Assembly (NCBI GenBank): GCA_031411975.1
Contig: JANOCB010000054.1
Location: 62,001 to 126,000, forward strand
Direction of reading: 5' to 3'
DNA: 64,000 nt
DNA from: JACMLX01 sp031411975
GTDB lineage: Bacteria > Gemmatimonadota > Gemmatimonadetes > Gemmatimonadales > Gemmatimonadaceae
Shown here: positions 8,045-16,673 of the stretch, piece by piece
Position numbering within the stretch: the first letter of the stretch is position 1
Layout of the letters: every line of letters starts with the position of its first letter
Made by a program: the position numbers and the translations under genes
The notes under the pieces: model-generated
Seen by the model: only the letters and a program-made list of their open reading frames with translations
The model's database searches: none
What the model was told of the DNA's origin: nothing

Positions 8045-9664
8045 TCAGCGCGGAGTCGCAGCGACCGTAGGCATGAACGCAGGGCGTCGGCGATGTGTTG
8101 TGGCCTGTTCAAACGCGAACCCGGCGCGCAGCAGCTGTGGTTCACTCCACGCGCCACCGAAGAACGAGATGCCCACCGGCAGGCCTGCGACACGACCGGC
8201 TGGTACCGTGAGGTGCGGATAGCCTGCCACCGACGGTGCCGTCGAGACACCACCGCCGAAATGATCACCGGTGATCAAATCGATCATCCAGGCCGGACCG
8301 CCAGTGGGACCGATGAGCACATCACAGCGCGTGCGCTTCAGCACGGCGTCGATGCCTTCGCGCCGCGACAGGCGCAGGCAGGTCTCGCGGGCCCGCTTGT
8401 ATGCCGCACTGCTGAGCGGCCCGCGCTTCTGCGCCTGCAGAAACGTCTCCTGCCCGAACCAGTGCAGTTCCGTGTCGTCGTTGCGCTCGTTCCAGAGGAT
8501 GAGCTCCGCGAGAGAGTGCACGGGCTGCGTGGCTGGCAGGGCGCCAAGGTACGCGTTCACGCCGGCCTTGAACTCGTGCAGCAGGACCTCGTACTCCTCA
8601 CGCCCGTACTTCTCCGCGTTCGGCACGCTGGCATTCTCCACGATCACGGCACCCCGGTCGCGCATCACGCGGATGGCATCCTCCATCAGTGCGTCGACAC
8701 GACTGTCGAAGCCGAAGTAGTTCCGGGCCACGCCGATGCGCATGCCCTTGAGCCCATCGACGTCCAGTGTGCGCGTGTAGTCCTGCGGAAGCGTGGCCGG
8801 GAGGCTTCGCATGGCGGTGTCGGCAGCGTCACGGCCGATCATGCCGTTGAGCAGCAGTGCCGCGTCGCGCACCGTGCGCGCCATCGGTCCGGCCGTGTCC
8901 TGGCTGGCCGAAATCGGGATGATGCCGTTCCGGCTCACGAGTCCCACGGTGGGCTTGAGGCCGACGATGCCGTTGAGCGATGCGGGACAGACCACGGACC
9001 CGTCGGTTTCGGTGCCGACGGCGGCGATGCAGAAGTCCGCCGCCACGGCCGCGCCGCTGCCGGAGCTCGAGCCGCAGGGTGATCGATCGAGCACGTGGGG
9101 GTTTTTCGTCTGCCCGCCACGACCGCTCCAGCCACTGCTCGAGCGGCTGCTGCGGAAGTTGGCCCACTCACTCAGGTTCGTCTTCCCGAGGATCACGGCG
9201 CCGCTGGTTCGCAACCGCGACACGGTGTGGGCATCACGTCGCGCATGATGATCGGCGAGCGCGAGCGATCCCGCCGAGGTGCTCATCCGGTCAGCGGTGT
9301 CGATGTTGTCCTTCAGCAGGATCGGCATGCCGTGCAGCGGACCGATGGCGCGTCCCGCCGCCCGCTCGGCGTCGGCCGCATCGGCGCGCGCCAATGCGTC
9401 CGGGTTCACCTCGATCACACTGTTGACGCGCGGACCATCGGCATCGAGTGTCCTGATTCGCATCAGGTAGTGCTCGGTCAGCGCCCGCGAGGTCAGGCGG
9501 CCCGCAGCGAATTCGGCCTGTGCCGCCGTGATCGTGAGATCGTCCAGTGCGTCGGCCGCATGGACGAGCGGCAGCGCCTGCTGGGCCGGGCCGGTCTGCA
9601 AGCGGCGCAGCGGCAGGGAGGCGGTGAATGCGAGTCCGGAGGCAAGAAAGTCCCTGCGTTCCAT
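8045..9664 (-). CDS. Exported amidase-signature hydrolase
   Basis: 539 residues from ATG 9664. The product begins MERRDFLASGLAFTASLPL, a twin-arginine-like signal. An ATG nine bases earlier and a GTG further upstream are alternatives. The amidase-signature Ser-cisSer-Lys triad region is complete: Lys in GMPILLKDNIDT, the glycine/serine loop GSSSGSGAAVAADFCIAAVGTETDGSVVCPA, and the following GIVGLKPTVGLVSR. Family members hydrolyse amides, aryl-acylamides or nylon oligomers. The signal and lack of gatB/gatC neighbours argue against a GatA role. It is transcribed after rpmA but a terminator hairpin lies between them, so it is probably a separate unit. Confidence 0.87.
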   Translation of the reverse strand: MERRDFLASGLAFTASLPLRRLQTGPAQQALPLVHAADALDDLTITAAQAEFAAGRLTSRALTEHYLMRIRTLDADGPRVNSVIEVNPDALARADAADAERAAGRAIGPLHGMPILLKDNIDTADRMSTSAGSLALADHHARRDAHTVSRLRTSGAVILGKTNLSEWANFRSSRSSSGWSGRGGQTKNPHVLDRSPCGSSSGSGAAVAADFCIAAVGTETDGSVVCPASLNGIVGLKPTVGLVSRNGIIPISASQDTAGPMARTVRDAALLLNGMIGRDAADTAMRSLPATLPQDYTRTLDVDGLKGMRIGVARNYFGFDSRVDALMEDAIRVMRDRGAVIVENASVPNAEKYGREEYEVLLHEFKAGVNAYLGALPATQPVHSLAELILWNERNDDTELHWFGQETFLQAQKRGPLSSAAYKRARETCLRLSRREGIDAVLKRTRCDVLIGPTGGPAWMIDLITGDHFGGGVSTAPSVAGYPHLTVPAGRVAGLPVGISFFGGAWSEPQLLRAGFAFEQATTHRRRPAFMPTVAATPR

Positions 9665-9804
9665 GCGATGCATCCCGTGTGCTGTGGAGTGAGCGTTTCC
9701 CGCGAGCACAGGGATTGTGCGCCGGAGGACGGGGGGAAACCAGTGGGCTCACGCCCGAGGTTCCAGAATCGCTGGTCAGGCCCGTCAGACGTGACCCGAA
9801 ACGC

Positions 9805-9833
9805 AAAACGCCCCCGCGCGAAGCGGAGGCGTT
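9805..9833 (-). terminator. Intrinsic terminator after rplU-rpmA
   Basis: On the minus strand an 11-bp stem (9823-9833 with 9807-9817, one G-U wobble, loop of 5) begins 22 bases after the rpmA stop and runs into TTTT. It should end the two-gene ribosomal-protein transcript. Confidence 0.8.
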
Positions 9834-9854
9834 CGGCAATCAGACAGGCCGTCG

Positions 9855-10139
9855 TCAGTCAGCCGCGATGGCGTCAGCGACTGGCGCCAGCGGCTTGACG
9901 CTGACCTTGGTGCGACGCTTGTCCTTCGGCGAAAACACGACGACGCCATCGATCAGCGAGAAGATCGTGTAGTCGCGACCGAGGCCGACGTTCGTGCCCG
10001 GGTGCACCTTGGTGCCGCACTGGCGGATGATGATGCCGCCGGCGCGCACGAATTCGCCGCCGTACTTCTTCACGCCGCGGTACTGCGGATTCGAGTCGCG
10101 GCCGTTCCGGGAGGAGCCTACGCCTTTCTTGTGTGCCAT
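9855..10139 (-). CDS. rpmA: 50S ribosomal protein L27
   Basis: 94 residues. The start MAHKKGVGSSRNGRDS and RAGGIIIRQCGTKVHPGTNVG are diagnostic of bL27, which sits near the peptidyl-transferase centre and contacts the tRNA acceptor end. The N-terminus begins directly with AHKKG, so it lacks the cleavable leader seen in many Firmicutes. The C-terminus is longer and more Ala-rich than usual (VKPLAPVADAIAAD). It follows rplU by 6 bp and is followed by an intrinsic terminator. Confidence 0.98.
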   Translation of the reverse strand: MAHKKGVGSSRNGRDSNPQYRGVKKYGGEFVRAGGIIIRQCGTKVHPGTNVGLGRDYTIFSLIDGVVVFSPKDKRRTKVSVKPLAPVADAIAAD

Positions 10140-10145
10140 GGTATG

Positions 10146-10463
10146 TCAGCCCAGCTTGATGTCAGTGATGCGGACTTCAGTGAAGCCCTGCCGATGGCCC
10201 TGCTTCTTGGCGTAGTTCTTCCGGCGCTTGAACTTGAAGACGATGATCTTCTCGCCGCGGCCGTGCTTCACGATCTCACCGGAGACCTTGGCGCCGGTCA
10301 GCGTCGGGACGCCCGTCTTCACGGCGGTGCCGTCGGAGCCGAGCAGCACTTCGTTGAATTCCACAGCGGCACCGGCATCGCCGAGCAGCGTCGGAATGCG
10401 GTACGTCTGGCCAGCACTCACGCGGAACTGCTTCCCGCCGGTGCGAATGATCGCGTAGCTCAT
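10146..10463 (-). CDS. rplU: 50S ribosomal protein L21
   Basis: 105 residues: MSYAIIRTGGKQFRVSAGQ at the start, FKFKRRKNYAKKQGHRQ in the RNA-binding C-terminal part, and VRITDIKLG at the end, all typical of bL21. It binds 23S rRNA in the large subunit. It is the first gene of the rplU-rpmA pair. A near-consensus sigma-70 promoter lies upstream, giving a leader of roughly 27-30 nt. No recognisable Shine-Dalgarno sequence precedes the ATG. Confidence 0.98.
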   Translation of the reverse strand: MSYAIIRTGGKQFRVSAGQTYRIPTLLGDAGAAVEFNEVLLGSDGTAVKTGVPTLTGAKVSGEIVKHGRGEKIIVFKFKRRKNYAKKQGHRQGFTEVRITDIKLG

Positions 10464-10496
10464 AGGTGTACGACGTGTAAGGGTAATTAGCCCACG

Positions 10497-10525
10497 AAGT
10501 TAGGCGACCCGGTCCGGGGTGTCAA
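10497..10525 (-). promoter_or_regulatory. Sigma-70 promoter of rplU-rpmA
   Basis: On the minus strand TTGACA (10525-10520) is followed after exactly 17 bases by TAACTT (10502-10497). This is a perfect -35 box with optimal spacing and a good -10. Transcription should begin near 10490, about 27 bases before the rplU start codon. Confidence 0.75.
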
Positions 10526-10570
10526 CTGCTGACGCCCGCCGAGTGCGGCTTTCGGGGCACGACGAGTGGT

Positions 10571-12166
10571 TCAGGCCAGGGCGTACTGGGCGGTCACGTC
10601 CCGCTGCGCGCCCTTGACGACCAGCTTGTACTCGTCCGGCCGCAACAGGGGATCGTCTCGGAGCTCGAGCGAGAACGCGACCACCTTCTCGAGTCGCGTC
10701 AGGATGTCCGGCTCCTGCTCCAGGACGTACATGGCCACGTCCGGGTGCAGCTTGACCAGCATCGGGTCGCGGCGCCCTTCGACGCCGATCCGCTTCACCG
10801 ACCGCTCCACCCGCCGGACGATGGTCTCCGGGGTGAAGATCCGCCCGGTGCCGTTACAGGTGGGACACGGTTCCGTGGTGGCCTGCAGGTGGCTCGCGCG
10901 CACCCGCTGGCGGGTCATCTCGATCAGGCCCAGCTCGCTGACCTGGAACGCCTTGGTCCGGGCGCGGTCGCGGCCGAGGTGCGTCCGCAGCTCCTGCAGC
11001 ACCTTGTCACGGTTCGCCCGCGTCTCCATGTCGATGAAGTCGCAGACGATGATGCCGCCCATGTCGCGCAACCGGAGCTGCCGCGCCACTTCACGCGCCG
11101 CCTCCATGTTGGTCTTCATGATCGTCTTCTCGGGATCCTTCTTGCCGGTGTACCGGCCCGAGTTGATGTCGATCGAGACCAGCGCTTCGGTCGGTTCGAT
11201 GATCAGGTAGCCACCCGACGGCAGGTCGCAGCGCCGCTTGAAGATGTCGCGGATCTCCGCTTCGACTTCATGCTTGTCGAACAGCGGCTGCGTCTCTTCG
11301 TACAGGTGCACACGGTCCACCAGCTCCGGACCCACGCCCTTCAGGTATTCCACGATCTCGTTGTACAGCTGCCGTGAGTCCACGACCAGCTTGTCCACCT
11401 TGGCACTGAACAGGTCGCGGATGATGCCACGGGCGAGGTTCGTCTCGCGGTGCACCAGCGCCGGCGCGCGCATGAACTGGCGCTTCCGGTTGATCCGCTT
11501 CCAGTTGTTGATCAGCCCGGTGAGCTCGTTCTCGAAGGTCTCGGCGGTCACGTCCTCGCCGACCGTGCGCACGATCACGCCGCCGGCATCCTTCGGCAGG
11601 AACGCGTTCACCTGCTCCTTCAGTCGCTGGCGCTCGGCCCGCTCACCGATCTTGCGGCTGACGCCGACACGCGAGGCGAACGGCATGTAGACCAGGAACC
11701 GGCCCGCCATCGACACCTGCGCGGTGACACGGGGCCCCTTGGTGGAGATCGGCTCCTTGCTCACCTGCACGAGGATCGTGTCGCCACGCTTCAGGACATC
11801 CTGAATCTGCGGCGCTTCCTTCTTCGGTGGACGTCCGGAACTCGGCGTGTCGCTGCCACGCGCCGCCGCCTCCTGCGACGCCTCGGCGGCGTCATCGCCA
11901 TCGGGCTCGTCGTCCTCATCGTCGTCGTCATCGTCTGTTTCGTAGACGAGATCCGACGCATGCAGGAAGGCACTCTTCTCGGTACCGATGTCGACGAAGG
12001 CGGCCTGCAACCCCGGCTGGACCGCGTCGACGCGCCCGAGGTAGATGTCGCCGATCATCCGGCGCGCTTCGGGGCGTTCGACGAGCAGCTCCACGAGCTG
12101 GTCGTCTTCGATGATGGCCACACGCACTTCGCGTGTGGCGGCATTGATCAGGATCTCACGCTTCAT
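10571..12166 (-). CDS. rng: Ribonuclease G/E family endoribonuclease
   Basis: 531 residues from ATG 12166, preceded by GAGG at a good distance; this begins with the conserved KREILINA. It cleaves single-stranded RNA in rRNA maturation and mRNA decay. An S1 domain (residues about 35-160) is interrupted by an acidic low-complexity insert at about 76-118 (runs of Asp/Glu, then Pro/Lys). Catalytic aspartates are in VSIDINSGRYTG and IIVCDFIDM, and the zinc-link CPTCNGTGR is present. There is no RNase E-type scaffold tail, so RNase G is the better name. It lies 107 bases upstream of the rplU start with its own reading-frame end, and a 432-bp gene-free leader region precedes it. Confidence 0.93.
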   Translation of the reverse strand: MKREILINAATREVRVAIIEDDQLVELLVERPEARRMIGDIYLGRVDAVQPGLQAAFVDIGTEKSAFLHASDLVYETDDDDDDEDDEPDGDDAAEASQEAAARGSDTPSSGRPPKKEAPQIQDVLKRGDTILVQVSKEPISTKGPRVTAQVSMAGRFLVYMPFASRVGVSRKIGERAERQRLKEQVNAFLPKDAGGVIVRTVGEDVTAETFENELTGLINNWKRINRKRQFMRAPALVHRETNLARGIIRDLFSAKVDKLVVDSRQLYNEIVEYLKGVGPELVDRVHLYEETQPLFDKHEVEAEIRDIFKRRCDLPSGGYLIIEPTEALVSIDINSGRYTGKKDPEKTIMKTNMEAAREVARQLRLRDMGGIIVCDFIDMETRANRDKVLQELRTHLGRDRARTKAFQVSELGLIEMTRQRVRASHLQATTEPCPTCNGTGRIFTPETIVRRVERSVKRIGVEGRRDPMLVKLHPDVAMYVLEQEPDILTRLEKVVAFSLELRDDPLLRPDEYKLVVKGAQRDVTAQYALA

Positions 12167-12598
12167 GCAACGCCTCGCGGCACCGCGTGAGGCGACCCGA
12201 ACACACGCAGCCCGTGGGCTGACCATCGTGAAAACTGCTCTGCACGCGGACGCATGCGGAACACCAGCGGCTGCCGCACGACACGCATCACCCGGTCGAT
12301 TCAGTGTCACCCGCCCGCGAGAGGATGCGGTAGCAAGTTCGACTGCGACTGGTGGCCACCCGGTGGTGGCCGTGATACCCGTACGGCCTGACGAGCCCGA
12401 CGCCGCCACTCCAGCGCCGATTGCCTGCCAGGGTCCTGCGCACCGATGCGGGGGTCGCTCCGCACCAGCGTTCGTGCACGGCGCACTGATGGCGCGCCAC
12501 GCAGCGTCCCGAAGCCTATACCGCGTTCATGCCGGACGGCACCCCGCTGACACAGGAAGCTGTGCAGCGGGCCATTGGACGCCGCTCATTCCGCTTCG
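12167..12598. other. 432-bp gap without a recognisable gene
   Basis: This stretch lies between rng and the ICMT-like gene, both on the minus strand, and should hold the rng promoter and leader. Open frames here read as biased, Arg/Ala-rich shadow peptides with no family features, and I see no tRNA. The only structure I noticed is a small 7-bp hairpin (12354-12360 with 12365-12371). RNase E/G mRNAs can carry autoregulatory leaders, but nothing seen here proves one. Confidence 0.6.
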
Positions 12599-13156
12599 TC
12601 ACCGAAAGGGACTGACGATCAGCCAGGTCAGCACCAGCAGGAACCCCAGGGCCGCCTGCCACTCCCGGTGCCGGAGGTATAGCGGGAAACTGAAACCGCC
12701 CGACCGGTCCGATCCCGTCGGCCCGGCCCATGGCATCAGGCGCGGCACGAAGGCCGGCACATTCGCCTCGAACTCGGCGTACGCATCGCCGTACAGGCTC
12801 CGGAGGTAGTCGCGCTCACGGGTGATCGTCGGTCCGTACACGGCAAGCCAGAAGCCCACCACCAGCAGCACGGCGATCCAGTGCGTCGCAACGGCAAAGC
12901 CCAGCGCCAGGAGGAAGCTGCCGAAATACAGCGGGTTCCGCGTGTGTGCGTAGGGGCCCGTCGTCGTCAGCTTCTGGTTCTTCACGATGTGGCCGGTGGC
13001 CCAGGCGCGAATCAACACGCCGACCAGCGAGATCGCCGCGCCGACGGCAAGCGTCGTCGTCGTGGTGTACCGCGGAGCCAACCACAGGAAGAGCGCGCCG
13101 AAGACGAAGCCCAGCGGCACCCGCATCCGCTGGGTCAGCGATTGCGAGCTGTCCAT
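12599..13156 (-). CDS. Isoprenylcysteine carboxyl methyltransferase-like membrane protein
   Basis: 185 residues with about four to five membrane segments. The family's SAM-binding core is clear: LTTTGPYAHTRNPLYFGSFL at about residues 63-82, then ITRERDYLRSLYGDAYAEF, which carries the RE(D/E)..L...YG.EY pattern of the ICMT/PEMT family. Bacterial members methylate small hydrophobic or lipid substrates at the membrane; the substrate here is unknown. The start codon overlaps the stop of the acyl-CoA dehydrogenase gene by one base, so the two are co-translated. Whether they share a pathway is not evident. Confidence 0.82.
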   Translation of the reverse strand: MDSSQSLTQRMRVPLGFVFGALFLWLAPRYTTTTTLAVGAAISLVGVLIRAWATGHIVKNQKLTTTGPYAHTRNPLYFGSFLLALGFAVATHWIAVLLVVGFWLAVYGPTITRERDYLRSLYGDAYAEFEANVPAFVPRLMPWAGPTGSDRSGGFSFPLYLRHREWQAALGFLLVLTWLIVSPFR

Positions 13157-14373
13157 CAGCCGGTGAGTTCCTTCACGAGGTGTCGTGCGATCACCATGCG
13201 CTGGATCTCCGACGTGCCCTCACCGATCTCGCAGACCTTGGCATCGCGCATGAACCGCTCCACGGGATAGTCCTTCGTGTAGCCGTAACCGCCGTGGATC
13301 TGGATCGCCTTGAGCGTCGCACGCATCGCGAGTTCCGAGCAGAACAGCTTGGCCATGGCGGCTTCCTTGCCGTACGGCTTGCCGGCCTGTGCGAGCATCT
13401 CGGCGTGATACGTGAGGTGCTTGCCCGCCTCGATCTCGGTGGCCATGTCGGAGAGCTGGAACGACACCCCCTGAAAGTTCACGATCGACTGGCCGAACTG
13501 CTTGCGCTCGATCGAATACTTGCGCGCCTCCTCGAACGCGCCCTCGGCAATGCCGAGTGACAGCGCGGCGATGCCGATGCGTCCGGCGTCGAGGGTCTTC
13601 ATGAAGTTGATGAAGCCGAGCCCTTCGGTGCCGAGCAGATTCTCCGCCGGAACCTCGACGTTCTCGAAGATCAGCTCCCGCGTGTCGCTGGCGCGCCAGC
13701 CAAGTTTGTCTTCCTTCTTGCCCGCACGGAAGCCGGCCATCGGCACGATGGAATCGTCGTGTCCCACACCCACGGCACGGGCTGCGTCGAGGTCGGTGGT
13801 CTCCTTCGTCATGATGAAGGAGCTGATGCCCTTCGTGCCCGCTCCCGGTTCGGTGACCGCCGTGACGATGAACACTTCGCCGACACCCGCGTGCGTGATG
13901 AAGCGCTTGGAGCCATTCAGCAGGTAATGGCTGCCCTTCTTCACGGCGGTGGTCTGCGTGCCGCCGGCGTCGCTGCCGGCATTCGGTTCGGTCAGGCCGA
14001 AGCCACCAAGGACCTTGCCGGCGGCCAGCAGCGGCACGTAGCGCTGTCGCTGGGCGTCAGTGCCGAAATAGACGATCGGTGACGTGCCAAGCGTGGTGTG
14101 GGCCGAGATCGTGATCGAGTGACTGGCGCACACCTTTGCCAGCTCGTGGATGGCGATGATGAAGGCCATCGAGTCGAAGCCGGTACCGCCGAGGTCCTCG
14201 GACCACGGGATGCCGAGAAGCCCGAGGTCAGCCATCTTCGCGACGTTCTCCCACGGAAAGGAGGAGTCGGCGTCGTGACGTGCGGCAACGGGGCGGATGT
14301 GGTCAGCAGCAAAGGCGCGCACCATCTCGCGCACCTGCAGGTGTTGCTCGGTGAAATACAGCGAATCGTCCAT
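13156..14373 (-). CDS. Acyl-CoA dehydrogenase
   Basis: 405 residues from ATG 14373 (MDDSLYFTEQHLQVREMV). A longer frame would add 31 residues but the family N-terminus begins here. The flavoenzyme oxidises acyl-CoA to 2-enoyl-CoA and passes electrons to ETF. Signature segments are GGFGLTEPNAGSDAGGTQT (FAD site), RKQFGQSIVNFQGVSFQLSD, and IHGGYGYTKDYPVERFMRDA followed by IGEGTSEIQ, whose Glu (about residue 385) is the catalytic base in short/medium-chain enzymes. Chain specificity cannot be fixed; it resembles short/branched-chain types. A pair of alternative hairpins lies about 65-120 bases upstream, between this gene and recQ. Confidence 0.93.
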   Translation of the reverse strand: MDDSLYFTEQHLQVREMVRAFAADHIRPVAARHDADSSFPWENVAKMADLGLLGIPWSEDLGGTGFDSMAFIIAIHELAKVCASHSITISAHTTLGTSPIVYFGTDAQRQRYVPLLAAGKVLGGFGLTEPNAGSDAGGTQTTAVKKGSHYLLNGSKRFITHAGVGEVFIVTAVTEPGAGTKGISSFIMTKETTDLDAARAVGVGHDDSIVPMAGFRAGKKEDKLGWRASDTRELIFENVEVPAENLLGTEGLGFINFMKTLDAGRIGIAALSLGIAEGAFEEARKYSIERKQFGQSIVNFQGVSFQLSDMATEIEAGKHLTYHAEMLAQAGKPYGKEAAMAKLFCSELAMRATLKAIQIHGGYGYTKDYPVERFMRDAKVCEIGEGTSEIQRMVIARHLVKELTG

Positions 14374-14437
14374 GAGACCGTAGTTGGGGGCTGCCACAGC
14401 CGGGCGCCCGTAGTCCTGCAAAACTAGTGATGCGTCG

Positions 14438-14494
14438 GGCCCCACGCGGATAGTCGCGCCACCCACGCGGGAATGCCCGAGGACGCGTGGGGCC
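14438..14494 (-). promoter_or_regulatory. Competing hairpins between recQ and the acyl-CoA dehydrogenase gene
   Basis: Reading the minus strand, segment A (14494-14484, GGCCCCACGCG) can pair with segment B just after it (14469-14462, CGCGTGGG; 8 bp, loop of 14). Alternatively it can pair with segment C further on (14448-14438, CGCGTGGGGCC; 11 bp, loop of 35). The two pairings exclude each other. A short GTTTTG tract follows C by about a dozen bases. It may simply end recQ transcription, or act as an attenuator-like leader for the dehydrogenase gene. Confidence 0.4.
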
Positions 14495-14505
14495 AGCCCG
14501 ATGTA

Positions 14506-16563
14506 TCAGCGTCCGTGCGAACGGATGACGGTGAGAAACGGCTCGGCATACCGCTCCAGTTTCACCGGTCCGACACCCGGGAGACTGGCCATGGCAGCCG
14601 CGGTCAGCGGTTTCCGTGTCGCGAAGGCGGCCAGCGTCGAGTCGGGGAACACCACATACGCCGGCTTGCCGGCGGCGAGCTGTGCACGGCAGGCCTTCAG
14701 CGCAATGAGGAGATCGGTGTCGGCCTCGGTCACGGCCCCACCCTGTTCTCTCGACTTCTTCTGGTTCTCGCGACGGATGTTCGGGTCACGTGGCGTGCGC
14801 CCCCGTTCTGCCGGGGCCCACGCAGTACGGACCGAGGGCGCCGCGCGCGTCTCACCGAGGCAGTTGTCGCAGCCTCCGCACTCGGCGCGTGCCGCCGGAT
14901 CGCCGAACCACTGACGCAGTGCCTGACGCCGACAGGTGGTGGCGTAGGCGTAGCGTTGCATGGCCTCGAGCTTGTCGAACTCGCGTTGCCGGCGTTTGTC
15001 GATGGCCCGCCAGTCGATCTGCACACGCTCGAGCGACATGCCCGGGTCCACGAGGCGAAGCCCACCGCCCGTCCGCTCCACCATCACGAAGTTCCGGGCC
15101 TGCAACGACTCGAGCATCGGGAAGCTGCCCACGAACCCACCGAATCCTGGCGGAAGGCCGTCGAGATCGACCACGGCTCCGCGCGTGATCTGGCCTTTCG
15201 TCACCCGCCAGCAGGCGCGAAGCAGATCGCGGGCCATCTCGTGCCCGTCGCCCAGCTCGTCCTTGATGCGCTCGGGACTGGCCAGCAGACGCAGCGACAC
15301 CAGCCCAGGTGCATCGGGATCCCAGCGCAGCACGCTGGCATCGGCCAGGACACGCAGCGCCGACTCGACCGCCTTCGCCGACACCTTCCCGCCGACCGCC
15401 GATGCGATCTCCTCGGCGGTGGCCGCGACGACACCCTCGCGATCCGCCTCGCGCTGGCAGCGCCGGTGCACCTGCTCGATCAGCTGACGATCCGGCAGCG
15501 CCGACTTGATGAAGAACTCATGCGTGAACCGATCCGGAAACGCATGCAGCAGCACACAGCGGCTCTGCAGGCCATCGCGACCGGCACGGCCTGCCTCCTG
15601 ATAGTACGCCTCGAGGGTGCCCGGCATCGCGTAGTGGACCACGAGCCGCACGTTCGACTTGTCCACGCCCATGCCGAAGCTGTTGGTCGCGACGATCACT
15701 CGCGTGCGCTCCGACATAAAGTAGTCCTGCACGCGGCGGCGACGTTCATCATCCAGACCGGCATGGTAGGCACTGGCGGGAATGCCCTGATCATCGAGAT
15801 AGTGCGCCAGCCGCTCCACGGTCTTGCGGGTGGAGGCGTACACGATGCCGGTGCCGTCTTCGAGATTGCGCAGCAGGTCCACCACGACCGCATCCTTCTC
15901 GCGATCGTTCTTTGCCGCGACCACACCGTACGACAGGTTCGGCCGGTCGAACCCGGTGACGATGATCTCCGGATCGCGGAGGTCGAGGATGCGTGCGATG
16001 TCTTCGCGCACCACCGGGGTCGCAGTGGCCGTCAGCGCAATGGTCGGCGGATTGCCGAGTCGCTGGCGCACCTCTCCCACGCGCCGGTAGCTGGGGCGGA
16101 AGTCGTGGCCCCACTCACTGATGCAGTGTGCCTCATCCACGGCCAGCAGCGCCACGCCGATGGCCTTCAGCCGCTCCGCCGTGGCCCCGACGTCGAACCG
16201 CTCCGGTGCCACGTAGAGCATGCGGAGCTCGCCACGCTGCGCGCGCAGCAGCCGGTCACTCACTTCGCTGCTCGTGAGCGTACTGTTGATGAAGGCGGCG
16301 TCGATGCCACGGCGTTCCAGCGCATCCACCTGATCCTTCATCAGGGAGATGAGCGGCGACACCACGACCGTCAGGCCCTGGGTGATGAGTGCCGGCACCT
16401 GGTAGCAGAGCGACTTGCCTCCACCGGTGGGCAGCACCACGAGTGTGTCACGTCGTTGGAGCACACTCGCAATGGCGCGTTCCTGACCCGGCCGGAACGC
16501 ACCATAACCGAACTTCTGCTGCAGGACGGCGCGGGCGTCGTCGAGCGTGGGGGCGGGAGTCAT
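14506..16563 (-). CDS. recQ: ATP-dependent DNA helicase RecQ
   Basis: 685 residues from ATG 16563; a GTG two codons upstream is an alternative. It is a 3'-5' helicase for recombination and replication-fork repair. Helicase motifs are all present: FRPGQ at about 23-27, LPTGGGKS (Walker A, about 44-51), VVSPLISLMKDQ, AVDEAHCISEWGHDFR (the DEAH-like box plus RecQ signature), ALTATAT, TNSFGMGVDKSNVRLVVHY and QEAGRAGRDG. The RQC zinc site is in YATTCRRQALRQWF with CGGCDNC, and a C-terminal HRDC domain follows (TEADTDLLIALKACRAQLA to LPGVGPVKLERY). Length fits full RecQ. The 5' side holds two small hairpins after the upstream gene's stop. Confidence 0.96.
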   Translation of the reverse strand: MTPAPTLDDARAVLQQKFGYGAFRPGQERAIASVLQRRDTLVVLPTGGGKSLCYQVPALITQGLTVVVSPLISLMKDQVDALERRGIDAAFINSTLTSSEVSDRLLRAQRGELRMLYVAPERFDVGATAERLKAIGVALLAVDEAHCISEWGHDFRPSYRRVGEVRQRLGNPPTIALTATATPVVREDIARILDLRDPEIIVTGFDRPNLSYGVVAAKNDREKDAVVVDLLRNLEDGTGIVYASTRKTVERLAHYLDDQGIPASAYHAGLDDERRRRVQDYFMSERTRVIVATNSFGMGVDKSNVRLVVHYAMPGTLEAYYQEAGRAGRDGLQSRCVLLHAFPDRFTHEFFIKSALPDRQLIEQVHRRCQREADREGVVAATAEEIASAVGGKVSAKAVESALRVLADASVLRWDPDAPGLVSLRLLASPERIKDELGDGHEMARDLLRACWRVTKGQITRGAVVDLDGLPPGFGGFVGSFPMLESLQARNFVMVERTGGGLRLVDPGMSLERVQIDWRAIDKRRQREFDKLEAMQRYAYATTCRRQALRQWFGDPAARAECGGCDNCLGETRAAPSVRTAWAPAERGRTPRDPNIRRENQKKSREQGGAVTEADTDLLIALKACRAQLAAGKPAYVVFPDSTLAAFATRKPLTAAAMASLPGVGPVKLERYAEPFLTVIRSHGR

Positions 16564-16579
16564 CGGCACTCAGGGGTGA

Positions 16580-16649
16580 CGGTGTCCGCATCAACGCGGG
16601 ACACCGCATCGAGACTGCCCGCCTGGGTCATCACCGCGTCATCGCGGTG
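16580..16649. repeat. Two small hairpins in the recQ upstream gap
   Basis: Two perfect inverted repeats lie in the 110-bp gap: 8 bp (16580-16587 with 16599-16606, loop 11) and 7 bp (16632-16638 with 16643-16649, loop TCAT). Neither has a T-tract. They may slow or end transcription after the upstream minus-strand gene, or stabilise its 3' end. Confidence 0.4.
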
Positions 16650-16673
16650 CACAGCGCGCATCAGCCTTCGCAC

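Noticed and set aside
8045..9664. GatA subunit of Asp/Glu-tRNA amidotransferase
   Set aside because: The protein has a twin-arginine-like export signal, is longer than GatA and has no gatB or gatC neighbour.
9710..9800. Riboswitch or leader before the amidase
   Set aside because: No conserved core was recognisable and the only clear structure is the rpmA terminator.
12301..12360. Possible tRNA T-arm (a GTTCGACT stretch) in the gene-free region
   Set aside because: The flanking bases do not form the T-stem and no acceptor or anticodon arms can be drawn.
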